DNA of 64,000 nt from Enterocloster alcoholdehydrogenati (GTDB lineage: Bacteria > Bacillota > Clostridia > Lachnospirales > Lachnospiraceae): contig NZ_BLTJ01000001.1 in assembly GCF_013282095.1 (NCBI RefSeq), positions 124,001 to 188,000 on the forward strand. The letters run 5' to 3'. The notes below the pieces were generated by a model. The model searched no databases, was not told the origin of the DNA, and saw nothing but the letters and a program-made list of their open reading frames with translations. A program made the translations under genes and the position numbers. How positions within the stretch are numbered: position 1 is the stretch's first letter; each line of letters begins with the position of its first letter. Shown piece after piece: positions 10,001 through 16,762 of the stretch.

Positions 10001-10447
10001 GCTGACTATCGGACCTATCTTTCCTTTGATATGCAGCAGCTGGTTCAGAACGGGGATGAGGTCATAAAGATCCGCTTAAGCAGGATGCTGCGCAAAAATT
10101 CCGGCGGCGAGGGGCAAAACCCCCTCTATGTGGCCCTTCTTGCCAGCTTTGCTCAGGCCTACCGCATCGGACAGCCTCTGCGTCTGCGCAGAAGCCCTGC
10201 CATCCGCCTGGTAATTTTAGACGAGGCATTTTCCAAGATGGATGCGGAAAAGGTAGCCAGCTGTATTGAACTGATCCGCGGCCTTGGCTTTCAGGCTATT
10301 ATAAGCGCTACAAATGACAAGATCCAGAACTACGTGGAAAATGTAGACCGGACCTTTGTGTTTGCCAATCCCAATAAAAAATCTATTTCCATCCAGGAAT
10401 TTGAGCGCGGACGCTTAAAGGAACTGGTACAGGAGATGGATATTTAA
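7067..10447 (+). CDS. jetC: JetC, SMC-like ATPase of a Wadjet/MksBEF-like condensin
   Basis: This is the motor subunit, an SMC/MukB-like ATPase that should dimerise and extrude DNA loops. Walker A lies at residues 44-52 (GHSGSGKST), the ABC signature at 1012-1015 (SGGE), and Walker B with the catalytic acidic pair at about 1048-1053 (VILDE), followed by the D-loop SKMD. Between them are two long coiled-coil arms (roughly 230-400 and 560-800) around a hinge-like middle. I chose ATG 7067 (1126 residues) because GGAGGATGAGGA precedes it; an upstream start inside jetB would add unlikely basic sequence. No JetD nuclease gene follows; the next gene is a sulfite/nitrite reductase 41 bp away. Confidence 0.88.
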   Translation: MTAEYKDTVSQGPFLAFTRICLNNWHYISKKVLTLNEEINFFTGHSGSGKSTVIDAMQLVLYANTDGRGFFNKAAADDSDRSLIEYLRGMVNIGDNNEFSYLRNQNFSSTIVLELKRTDTEEYQCIGIVFDVETASNEISRRFFWHKGPLWENEYRSETRTLSIREVEACLNSRYGKEEHFSTSHNERFRRILYETYLGGLDSEKFPLLFKRAIPFRMNIKLEDFVKEYICTEQNIHMEDMQESVMQYGRMRRRIEDTSREIAQLRAIEEAFNAFVSLEDKISKYQWFAKKLEILDTRSRIRHINERTAAGKEDLNRQAEALKSTEEQIRALTIQSDELLRRIASTGYEELKNQLASLNELCQQLSHSEAKWQKTALALKQWENEEITSNQTLWDIEEFEQRTISRETLMRLKASLSVMEEDTEKLRQETVTRLNELKRKEKQLKEELDQLQAGSKAYPKYLEEAREYIQRRLLEETGKSVDVFVLADLLEVENDMWRNAVEGYLGNNKLSLVVPPKYAKEALQIYSELDKKRYYSVAVLDTQKALASESPVLADSLAEEVRVRESYLAPYMEFLLGKVVKCSFVDALTSCKIGITPECLLYHSFRLQYINPEHYTRMAYIGKDSLRKRIRLVQEELLAADREKQPLEAALKDCARIQGLETLKNPAEEYMQWQADMGVWKKKESEKTALTRRLDELLAQNVKQLEEEREALLDLCEGKKKERDHLRELILGRKNELERFAHTLTELEETAADQNRQLDENTNHDRELNAYLADKDHVRYDKEREAYESKARILAEQSNKARETLMSLRTEYVRRYPGRNVPVSARDNTAYDCLLKRLSCDDLERFKEQASRQARSAVEHFKDDFMYKIRSAIKEAVLRTEELNRIISRLDFGKDKYQFVIGRCQGADGRYYDMFMDEALEVDPSQLDHSFENQMNLFSMEHETHYGELMGELINIFIPPENAAPEQLEEAKRNMEKYADYRTYLSFDMQQLVQNGDEVIKIRLSRMLRKNSGGEGQNPLYVALLASFAQAYRIGQPLRLRRSPAIRLVILDEAFSKMDAEKVASCIELIRGLGFQAIISATNDKIQNYVENVDRTFVFANPNKKSISIQEFERGRLKELVQEMDI

Positions 10448-10488
10448 TACCTAATCACTCTTATTTGTATGAAAGGATGGTCATTGAC

Positions 10489-12117
10489 ATGAAAATGACA
10501 AACATCAGTCCAGAAGTCTGGAAAAACGACTACAAGGCATTTGAGGAAGCAACGGAACAGTTTTACAGCGGAGAAATGGATTCCAAAACCTACAAGGGGA
10601 TTTCCGGCGGCTTTGGAAGCTACGCCCAACGGGGCGGCAAGGCCAGTATGCTGCGCCTGCGTATGCCAGGAGGCGTCATGACAAAGGAAAAGCTGGGGTT
10701 TATCGCTCAGGCTGTTAAGGACTATAAGATCAGCAGGGTACATCTTACCACCTGCCAGACGCTGCAGCTTCACAATTTATCCAAAGACGATGTATGTGAA
10801 TTGGCAGTGAAGGCGCTTTCCTGCGGGATTGTCACAAGGGGCGGCGGCGGAGACTTTCCCAGAAACGTAATGGTGTCTCCCTTAGCCGGAGTGGAAGAGG
10901 GCGAATATTTTGATGTTCTTCCCTATGCGTTAAAGGCATCGGATTTCCTTATGAGCTATATCAATGGGCCCAGACTTCCAAGGAAACTGAAGGTAGGATT
11001 TTCCAATACCCCCAAGAATGTGACGCACGCCACCTACCGCGATCTGGGATTTTCAGCCAGGGAGGATGGTTCCTTTGACGTATACAGTGCAGGCGGTCTG
11101 GGAAATAAGCCAGCCTTTGGCGTGAAGGTGGCGGAGGCTGTGTCTCCCGACCAGATTCTTTACTATGTCCGCGCCATGCATGAATTATTCTGTGAATACG
11201 GCAATTATGAGAACCGTGCTAAGGCAAGAAGCCGCTTTATGCAGGAAACCTTAGGGGGGCCTGAGCTGTATAAAGAGGCATTTTTAAAGAAACTTAAGGA
11301 GGTACGGGAAACAGGAGACGACCTTACGTTAAAAAAAGAAGAGTTGCTGCCGTGTAAGGAACTTTCCGAGGCCTGGGAAGCGGCCAAAACGGGATCGGCT
11401 CATTCTCAGGAACAGCTACTTGCTTCTATTGAGAATCCTTATACCAGAAAACGGGTGATCCCTCAGAAGCAGGAGGGGCTTTACAGCGTTGCGTGCCATC
11501 CCCTGGGCGGCAGCCCGGATCCAGCGCTCTTTGAAAAGGTTTATGACGTGATCCGCAGGATTCCCGGTGCCCAGCTGCGCCTGTCTCCGGAAGAGATGTT
11601 CTATGTGATCAACTGCCGGGCAGAGGATATTGAAGAGGTATTAGAGGCAACTTCCTGCAAAGAGGCGGATTGCGCCTGCAGCCGCTTTGAGGAATCGGTG
11701 GCCTGTATTGGTTCCTCCATCTGCCAGCAGGGTGTGCGTGATTCCCAGGCTCTTTTGCGCACTCTGATCGAGATGGAACGGGCAGAGGGATTTAAGGACG
11801 GCATCCTGCCTCAGATCCATATATCCGGCTGTCCCTCCTCCTGCGGTACCCATCAGACGGGAGTGATCGGTTTCCGGGGCGGTGCAAAGTCCGTAAACAA
11901 AGAAGTGAAACCGGCCTTCCAGCTTTTTGTAAAGGGTTGCTCCTGCCAGGGAAAGGAACGGATGGGAGAAGAGCTTGGAACGATACTGGAAGAACATATT
12001 CCGGGATTTTTAAAAGCCCTGGGATTTGCGGTGCAGGAAAGCGGACTGAATTTTGAAGCCTGGTATGCCCAGGATAAAGAAGGAATCAAAAAGATCGCCC
12101 AGGATTTTTTAGTTTAG
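10489..12117 (+). CDS. siroheme-dependent nitrite/sulfite reductase family protein
   Basis: The protein carries both halves of a ferredoxin-type nitrite/sulfite reductase. The siroheme and [4Fe-4S] ligands are C406-x5-C412 (CIGSSIC) and C448-x3-C452 (CPSSC). Upstream are RMPGGVMTKEKL, the LTTCQTLQLHN segment and the GGGGDFPRNVMVSP substrate/siroheme-binding region. It reduces sulfite or nitrite by six electrons; which one cannot be decided from sequence. I chose ATG 10489 with AAGGATGG upstream (542 residues). It follows jetC without an obvious promoter, and the siroheme genes lie just beyond the jet genes, so function links it to them across the condensin set. Confidence 0.88.
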   Translation: MKMTNISPEVWKNDYKAFEEATEQFYSGEMDSKTYKGISGGFGSYAQRGGKASMLRLRMPGGVMTKEKLGFIAQAVKDYKISRVHLTTCQTLQLHNLSKDDVCELAVKALSCGIVTRGGGGDFPRNVMVSPLAGVEEGEYFDVLPYALKASDFLMSYINGPRLPRKLKVGFSNTPKNVTHATYRDLGFSAREDGSFDVYSAGGLGNKPAFGVKVAEAVSPDQILYYVRAMHELFCEYGNYENRAKARSRFMQETLGGPELYKEAFLKKLKEVRETGDDLTLKKEELLPCKELSEAWEAAKTGSAHSQEQLLASIENPYTRKRVIPQKQEGLYSVACHPLGGSPDPALFEKVYDVIRRIPGAQLRLSPEEMFYVINCRAEDIEEVLEATSCKEADCACSRFEESVACIGSSICQQGVRDSQALLRTLIEMERAEGFKDGILPQIHISGCPSSCGTHQTGVIGFRGGAKSVNKEVKPAFQLFVKGCSCQGKERMGEELGTILEEHIPGFLKALGFAVQESGLNFEAWYAQDKEGIKKIAQDFLV

Positions 12118-12141
12118 CTTTCCTTTTAAGCCGGAGTATTG

Positions 12142-12147
12142 TATAAT
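12142..12147 (+). promoter_or_regulatory. candidate -10 box before the SseB-family gene
   Basis: A consensus TATAAT sits 54 bp before the ATG at 12201, in the 83-bp gap after the reductase gene. The region 17 bp upstream has no good -35 match, so this is a tentative promoter. Confidence 0.4.
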
Positions 12148-12200
12148 CTCTACCAAACATAGCGGAATCCATAACATTCCGGAATAACCAGGAGGAAACA

Positions 12201-13715
12201 ATGGGATTATTTTCATTTGGAAGAAAGAAACTTGAGGATGGATTTGAATTTGTCATCGACGGAGCCTATGCCTTAAAGGGAAACAGCGCCGTGGCCACGG
12301 GAAAGCTTACCCGCGGCCGGCTGATTCCCGGAACAGAGGCTGTCTGCTTAAATGCACTGGGGGAGCCGGTCTTTAAATGCCGCATCACGGGCATTGAGCA
12401 GGGAACCAAGCTTTTGCGGGCTGCCTCTTATGATATGAAGGGAACCTACGGAGCTCATTACGGTTTTAAGCTGGACGGGGTTAAAAAAGAGCAGATCCCG
12501 GAGGAAGGCGCTGTGCTGGTGTCTGTAACAGAGGAGCTGGCAGAGGCCGTAAAGGAACTTACCGGCGTAGGCCCGGCAGCCCTGGATATTCCTGCAGGAG
12601 TTCCTGTAAGACAGCCTTCCCTGGCGGCCGCCCCGGCAGGAAGTACGGTAGTCGTACAGGATACGGATGCCCGGAATGCCCTTTTATCCGCTGCCAAGGC
12701 ACAGGAAAGGGCATTCCGTCCCGCAGGCCCCCTGGGAGCCGGGCGTGAGGAGGAGCTGGAAACCCTTCTGGAAGAAGGGCTGACGGACGCTGCCTTAGTC
12801 CCGCTTACCATTCAGGAAACAATTTTCCTGCTGTGCCGCCTGCAGCAGATGCACCGCCAGGAAAACGTATCCGGCTATGAGAGCAAGGGCCAGCTTCTCT
12901 ATGACACGGTTTTAGAAAAGTTAAAGGCGGCTCCCGCCCTGTATATCCTGTTAGACGAGGGTTCCAGCCTTCCGCTGATCATCGGAGACACTGTGGATGT
13001 ATACTCTGCAAAGGAGCTGGCCTCCCAGGCGCTTCATTTTTATGAGGAACAGTATCACCGCCACCTGCTCTTACAGGAGATCAAAAAAGAGCGCACCGGT
13101 CTCCCGGGTCATTTAAGTCTCTTTGCCTGGCTTTATTTTCTGGGTATGGAAAAGCTGCTCATTGACAATGGCTCTTACCAGCTTTTCGTAAACCGGGCAG
13201 ATCTGTTAAAGGATCCTGAAGAAGAAATGGGCCGCTCCCTGGAAGTACCGGTTATCAATCCTTCCTTTCGCTATTCTATGGCGGAGTATCTGGAGGAGAT
13301 CCGCTGGCACGTTTCCTACTCTGAACGAGCGGAAAACGTAGCTTCCAGGAAGGAACATCTGAAAAAAGAGCTTTTATCAGCCAAACTTCTTGTACCTGTA
13401 AAATTTGACAAGACCGAAGGCTTAAACAGGGGACAAAATACTATCGACGCAGGCAAAGAGAACGGCCTTTTCTTTCCGCGTGTTGAGAACAACGATCATA
13501 CACTGTTCCTTCCTGTGTTCACTGACTGGCTGGAATTTCAGAAAGCCTATAAGCGGGAAGAGTGGGGCTGTATGGTATTTTCCTTTTTAGACTGCCTCAG
13601 GGCAGCAGGACGAGACCCCATGGTTATCAACCCTCTGACGGAAAATCTCATCCTTGACCGCGATTTTATAAAGGAAATGATCGAGATGTATAAAACGTCA
13701 AGTAAAAACGCTTGA
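12201..13715 (+). CDS. SseB-family protein with an N-terminal translation-factor-like beta-barrel
   Basis: I do not know the function of this 504-residue protein. Residues 1-115 resemble the EF-Tu domain II barrel: DGFEFVIDGAYAL, KLTRGRLIPGTEAVCLN, FKCRITGIEQGTKLLRAAS, GVKKEQIPEEGAVL. A low-complexity Ala/Pro linker follows (about 125-180), then a helical middle. The C-terminus (about 355-500) matches the SseB N-terminal domain pattern: LLSAKLLVPVKFDK, a VENNDHTLFLPVFTD strand pair, VFSFLDCLRAAG, and DPMVINPLTENLILDRDFI. No signal peptide or membrane helix is visible, so it is probably cytoplasmic. Its stop lies within the -35 box of the next promoter. Confidence 0.6.
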   Translation: MGLFSFGRKKLEDGFEFVIDGAYALKGNSAVATGKLTRGRLIPGTEAVCLNALGEPVFKCRITGIEQGTKLLRAASYDMKGTYGAHYGFKLDGVKKEQIPEEGAVLVSVTEELAEAVKELTGVGPAALDIPAGVPVRQPSLAAAPAGSTVVVQDTDARNALLSAAKAQERAFRPAGPLGAGREEELETLLEEGLTDAALVPLTIQETIFLLCRLQQMHRQENVSGYESKGQLLYDTVLEKLKAAPALYILLDEGSSLPLIIGDTVDVYSAKELASQALHFYEEQYHRHLLLQEIKKERTGLPGHLSLFAWLYFLGMEKLLIDNGSYQLFVNRADLLKDPEEEMGRSLEVPVINPSFRYSMAEYLEEIRWHVSYSERAENVASRKEHLKKELLSAKLLVPVKFDKTEGLNRGQNTIDAGKENGLFFPRVENNDHTLFLPVFTDWLEFQKAYKREEWGCMVFSFLDCLRAAGRDPMVINPLTENLILDRDFIKEMIEMYKTSSKNA

Positions 13716-13740
13716 CAAAAAGACCGCTATCGTGTATGAT
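13712..13740 (+). promoter_or_regulatory. sigma-A promoter for ylxM-ffh
   Basis: The box TTGACA (13712-13717), a 17-bp spacer and TATGAT (13735-13740) form a near-consensus promoter. The -35 overlaps the TGA stop of the SseB-family gene. The expected transcript start is only about 10 bases from the ylxM ATG at 13757. Confidence 0.8.
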
Positions 13741-13756
13741 AACACAGGTGGTTGAA

Positions 13757-14101
13757 ATGGAAAAGATTGTTGAACAGGGTCTGCTGTATGATTTCTATGG
13801 AGAACTGCTGACAGAGCACCAGCGCCGTATTTATGAGGATATGGTGCTGAATGACCTTTCTCCCAGCGAGATTGCAAAGGAGCAGGGAATCAGCCGTCAG
13901 AGCGTCCATGACTTGAAAAAGCGGTGCGACCGAATACTGGAAGAATATGAATCAAAGCTTCAATTAGTAGCAAAATTCATGAAGATCCGGGAAATGGTGC
14001 ATGAGCTGGATCAGATGGCAGATACCTGTGCCAGAACCCGCGATATGACGCTGATTGATGAGATCCGCAGCCTGTCCGGGCAGATCACGGCAGCGCTGTG
14101 A
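13757..14101 (+). CDS. ylxM: YlxM family helix-turn-helix protein (UPF0122)
   Basis: YlxM is a small sigma-70 region 4-like protein usually encoded with ffh; in streptococci the homologue modulates the signal recognition particle. The signature is visible in LLYDFYGELLTEHQRRIYEDMVLNDLSPSE followed by the helix-turn-helix EIAKEQGISRQSVHDLKKRCDRILEEYE. A TTG codon at 13712 keeps the frame open upstream, but it lies inside the promoter's -35 box. ATG 13757 gives the usual MEKIVEQG start and 114 residues, preceded by AGGTGG. The next gene, ffh, starts 33 bp downstream. Confidence 0.9.
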   Translation: MEKIVEQGLLYDFYGELLTEHQRRIYEDMVLNDLSPSEIAKEQGISRQSVHDLKKRCDRILEEYESKLQLVAKFMKIREMVHELDQMADTCARTRDMTLIDEIRSLSGQITAAL

Positions 14102-14134
14102 TCCTTACAGCAAGAGACCTTCAGGAGGTTATCA

Positions 14135-15508
14135 ATGGCTTTTGAAAGCTTATCCGATAAATTGCAGAATATTTTCAAAAATCTGCGCGGCAAGGGCCGC
14201 CTGTCTGAGGCTGATGTAAAGGCCGCCTTAAAGGAAGTGAAGATGGCTCTTTTGGAAGCCGACGTAAGCTTCAAGGTGGTAAAGCAGTTTATCAGTTCCA
14301 TTCAGGAGCGTGCCGTAGGCGAAGAGGTGTTTGGAAGTCTGACGCCAGGCCAGACAGTGATCAAGATCGTGACCGAAGAGCTGATAAAGCTCATGGGATC
14401 TGAGACGACTGAGATCGCCCTAAAGCCCGCCAGCGAGATCACGGTTATCATGATGGCCGGTCTTCAGGGTGCAGGTAAGACGACCACAACGGCAAAGATC
14501 GCAGCCAAGCTAAAGACAAAGGGCAGAAAGCCTCTCCTTGCAGCCTGTGATGTATACCGTCCAGCAGCTATTAAGCAGCTGCAGGTCAACGGCGAAAAGG
14601 TGGGAATCCCTGTATTTACCATGGGAGACAAGATCAGTCCCGTGGATATCGCAAAGGGAGCCATCGAACACGCCTCTAAAAACGGCTTTAATGTAGTGAT
14701 TCTGGATACGGCAGGACGCCTTCACATCGATGAAAGCATGATGGAAGAGCTGATCCGGATCCGGGAGGCGGTGGAAGTATATCAGACCCTCCTGGTGGTA
14801 GATGCCATGACGGGTCAGGACGCGGTAAATGTAGCCGGTACCTTTAATGACAAGGTGGGCATCGACGGCGTAATCCTTACCAAGCTGGACGGCGACACGA
14901 GAGGCGGTGCGGCTCTTTCCATCCGTTCCGTTACAGGCAAGCCGATCCTCTATATCGGTATGGGAGAGAAACTTTCTGATTTAGAACAGTTTTATCCCGA
15001 TCGTATGGCTTCCCGTATCCTTGGAATGGGTGATATCCAGTCCCTGATTGAGAAGGCAGCCGCCGAGGTGGATGAAGAACAGGCCAAGGAGCTGTCCCAG
15101 AAACTGCGTAAGGCGGAATTTGATTATAACGATTTCCTGTCTCAGATGCAGCAGATCAAGAAGATGGGCGGTATGGGAAGTATCCTCTCCATGATGCCCG
15201 GTATGGGAAGCCAGCTTGCCGGCGTCGATATGGATGAAGGAGAGCGCTCCCTGCGCCGTGTAGAATCCATTATCCTTTCGATGACGAAAGAGGAGAGGGC
15301 GAATCCAGGCCTTATGAACCCTTCCAGAAAGCAGCGCATTGCAAAGGGCGCAGGCGTGGATGTCAGCGAAGTAAACCGTCTGGTAAAGCAGTTTGACCAG
15401 ATGAAAAAAATGATGAAGCAGATGCCGGGCCTTATGGGCGGCGGAAAGCGAAAAGGCTTTGGAGGTCTTGGCAGCCTCATGGGCGGAAAGCTTAAGCTTC
15501 CATTTTAA
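14135..15508 (+). CDS. ffh: signal recognition particle protein Ffh
   Basis: Ffh binds signal sequences and 4.5S/6S RNA and delivers ribosomes to FtsY at the membrane. The N domain (1-95) begins MAFESLSDKLQNIFKNLRGKGRL. The GTPase G domain has GLQGAGKTTTTAKIA (P-loop, about 108-122), DTAGRLHID, TKLDGDTRGGAALS. The Met-rich M domain covers about 300-450, with KKMGGMGSILSMMPGM and MKKMMKQMPGL. The Gly/Lys-rich tail is normal. AGGAGGTT precedes the ATG. It is the second gene of the ylxM operon. Confidence 0.97.
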   Translation: MAFESLSDKLQNIFKNLRGKGRLSEADVKAALKEVKMALLEADVSFKVVKQFISSIQERAVGEEVFGSLTPGQTVIKIVTEELIKLMGSETTEIALKPASEITVIMMAGLQGAGKTTTTAKIAAKLKTKGRKPLLAACDVYRPAAIKQLQVNGEKVGIPVFTMGDKISPVDIAKGAIEHASKNGFNVVILDTAGRLHIDESMMEELIRIREAVEVYQTLLVVDAMTGQDAVNVAGTFNDKVGIDGVILTKLDGDTRGGAALSIRSVTGKPILYIGMGEKLSDLEQFYPDRMASRILGMGDIQSLIEKAAAEVDEEQAKELSQKLRKAEFDYNDFLSQMQQIKKMGGMGSILSMMPGMGSQLAGVDMDEGERSLRRVESIILSMTKEERANPGLMNPSRKQRIAKGAGVDVSEVNRLVKQFDQMKKMMKQMPGLMGGGKRKGFGGLGSLMGGKLKLPF

Positions 15509-15598
15509 AACGGGCTAGTCATACAGGAATGTATCCTGTTTGTCTAATATAAGATAACACAAACCATAATAGAAAGTGATTTTACGGAGGTAAGAAAA

Positions 15599-15841
15599 AT
15601 GGCAGTAAAGATGAGATTAAGAAGAATGGGACAGAAGAAGGCTCCTTTCTATAGAATCGTGGTTGCAGATTCCAGATCCCCAAGAGATGGAAGATTCATC
15701 GAGGAAGTTGGATACTATGATTCTACCAAGGATCCAAGCGTAATCAAGTTTAATGAGGAAGCTGCTAAGAAGTGGTTAGCAAACGGCGCTCAGCCAACTG
15801 AGACAGTTGCAAAGCTGTTAAAGATCGCTGGTATTCAGTAA
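15599..15841 (+). CDS. rpsP: 30S ribosomal protein S16
   Basis: The 80-residue protein has the S16 signature from its first residues ([26 protein letters not shown]) and the conserved [14 protein letters not shown] segment. S16 binds 16S rRNA early in small-subunit assembly. It sits 90 bp after ffh; the gap contains a small hairpin (ACAGGA-atgta-TCCTGT followed by TTGTCT) that may be a weak terminator. A GGAGG site precedes the ATG, and khpA follows after 27 bp. Confidence 0.98.
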   Translation: MAVKMRLRRMGQKKAPFYRIVVADSRSPRDGRFIEEVGYYDSTKDPSVIKFNEEAAKKWLANGAQPTETVAKLLKIAGIQ

Positions 15842-15868
15842 TATATTCTTTGCAGACGAGGTGGAGAG

Positions 15869-16096
15869 ATGAAGGAATTAGTCGAAGTGATCGCTAAGGC
15901 ATTGGTCGATAATCCAGACGAAGTAGTCGTTACCGAGTCAATGAAAGGCGAAGATACATTGATCGAGCTTAAGGTAGCTCCTGCCGATATGGGAAAAGTC
16001 ATTGGCAAGCAAGGCAGGATCGCCAAGGCAATCCGTTCCGTAGTCAAGGCCGCTGCCTCTAAGGAAGACAGGAAAGTAATTGTTGAGATCCAGTAA
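15869..16096 (+). CDS. khpA: KH-domain RNA-binding protein KhpA (YlqC)
   Basis: This 75-residue protein is a single KH domain with the RNA-binding loop in DMGKVIGKQGRIAKAIRSVV. KhpA usually pairs with KhpB/Jag and affects cell division and translation in Firmicutes. Its place between rpsP and rimM is the standard one. A GAGGTGGAGAG ribosome-binding site precedes the ATG. Confidence 0.95.
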   Translation: MKELVEVIAKALVDNPDEVVVTESMKGEDTLIELKVAPADMGKVIGKQGRIAKAIRSVVKAAASKEDRKVIVEIQ

Positions 16097-16102
16097 AGGC
16101 GG

Positions 16103-16135
16103 ACCGCCGGCTGTTTGGCCGGCGGTTTGTTTCGT
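16103..16135 (+). terminator. intrinsic terminator after khpA
   Basis: A perfect 9-bp stem, ACCGCCGGC (16103-16111) and GCCGGCGGT (16118-16126), encloses the loop TGTTTG and is followed by TTGTTTCGTT. It separates ylxM-ffh-rpsP-khpA from rimM, suggesting reduced read-through or a separate rimM transcript. Confidence 0.85.
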
Positions 16136-16203
16136 TACATGGCTCAACTAGGGTCAGCAGATCAGCCGGCCCATGGGAATAATCAGAAAGTGAGTTGTAA
16201 AAT

Positions 16204-16713
16204 ATGGAACAGATGCTGCGAGTAGGCGTAATCACCTCCACCCACGGCGTGCGTGGAGAAGTAAAGGTATTTCCTACCACTGATGACGCCAAACGTTTTA
16301 AAAATCTGAAACAGGTGATTTTGGATGGAAAGGAACCCCTGGAGCTTTCCATCGAACAGGTGAAATTCTTTAAAAATATGGTGATCTTAAAGTTTAGGGG
16401 CTACGACAGCATCAATGATGTAGAAAACTGGAGACAGAGGGATCTTATGATCACCAGAGACCAGGCTGTAGAACTGAAAGAGAATGAATATTTTATCACC
16501 GATCTCATCGGCCTGTCTGTGGCAGATGATAAAGGGCTGGAACTGGGAACCGTGAAGGACGTACTTGTAACCGGAGCCAATGATGTCTATGTAGTGGAAC
16601 TGAAAAACGGGAAAGAACTGCTCCTTCCTGCCATCGGAGACTGCATCCTGGAAGTGAACCTGGAACAGGGACGCATGAAGGTTCATGTTCTGGACGGCCT
16701 GATGGATCTGTAG
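16204..16713 (+). CDS. rimM: ribosome maturation factor RimM
   Basis: RimM helps assemble the 30S head, binding S19. The N-terminal domain begins LRVGVITSTHGVRGEVKVFPTTDD, and the C-terminal PRC-barrel has EYFITDLIGLSVADDKG, LGTVKDVLVTGANDVYVVE and LLPAIGDCILEVNLEQGRMKVHVLDGL. The length of 169 residues is normal. Unusually, trmD and rplS do not follow; mutL comes next, 49 bp downstream. Confidence 0.95.
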   Translation: MEQMLRVGVITSTHGVRGEVKVFPTTDDAKRFKNLKQVILDGKEPLELSIEQVKFFKNMVILKFRGYDSINDVENWRQRDLMITRDQAVELKENEYFITDLIGLSVADDKGLELGTVKDVLVTGANDVYVVELKNGKELLLPAIGDCILEVNLEQGRMKVHVLDGLMDL

Positions 16714-16762
16714 GCAGCTTTCCCATCACAGACCCTATGGGATTATAAGGGAGGTTTTGACC

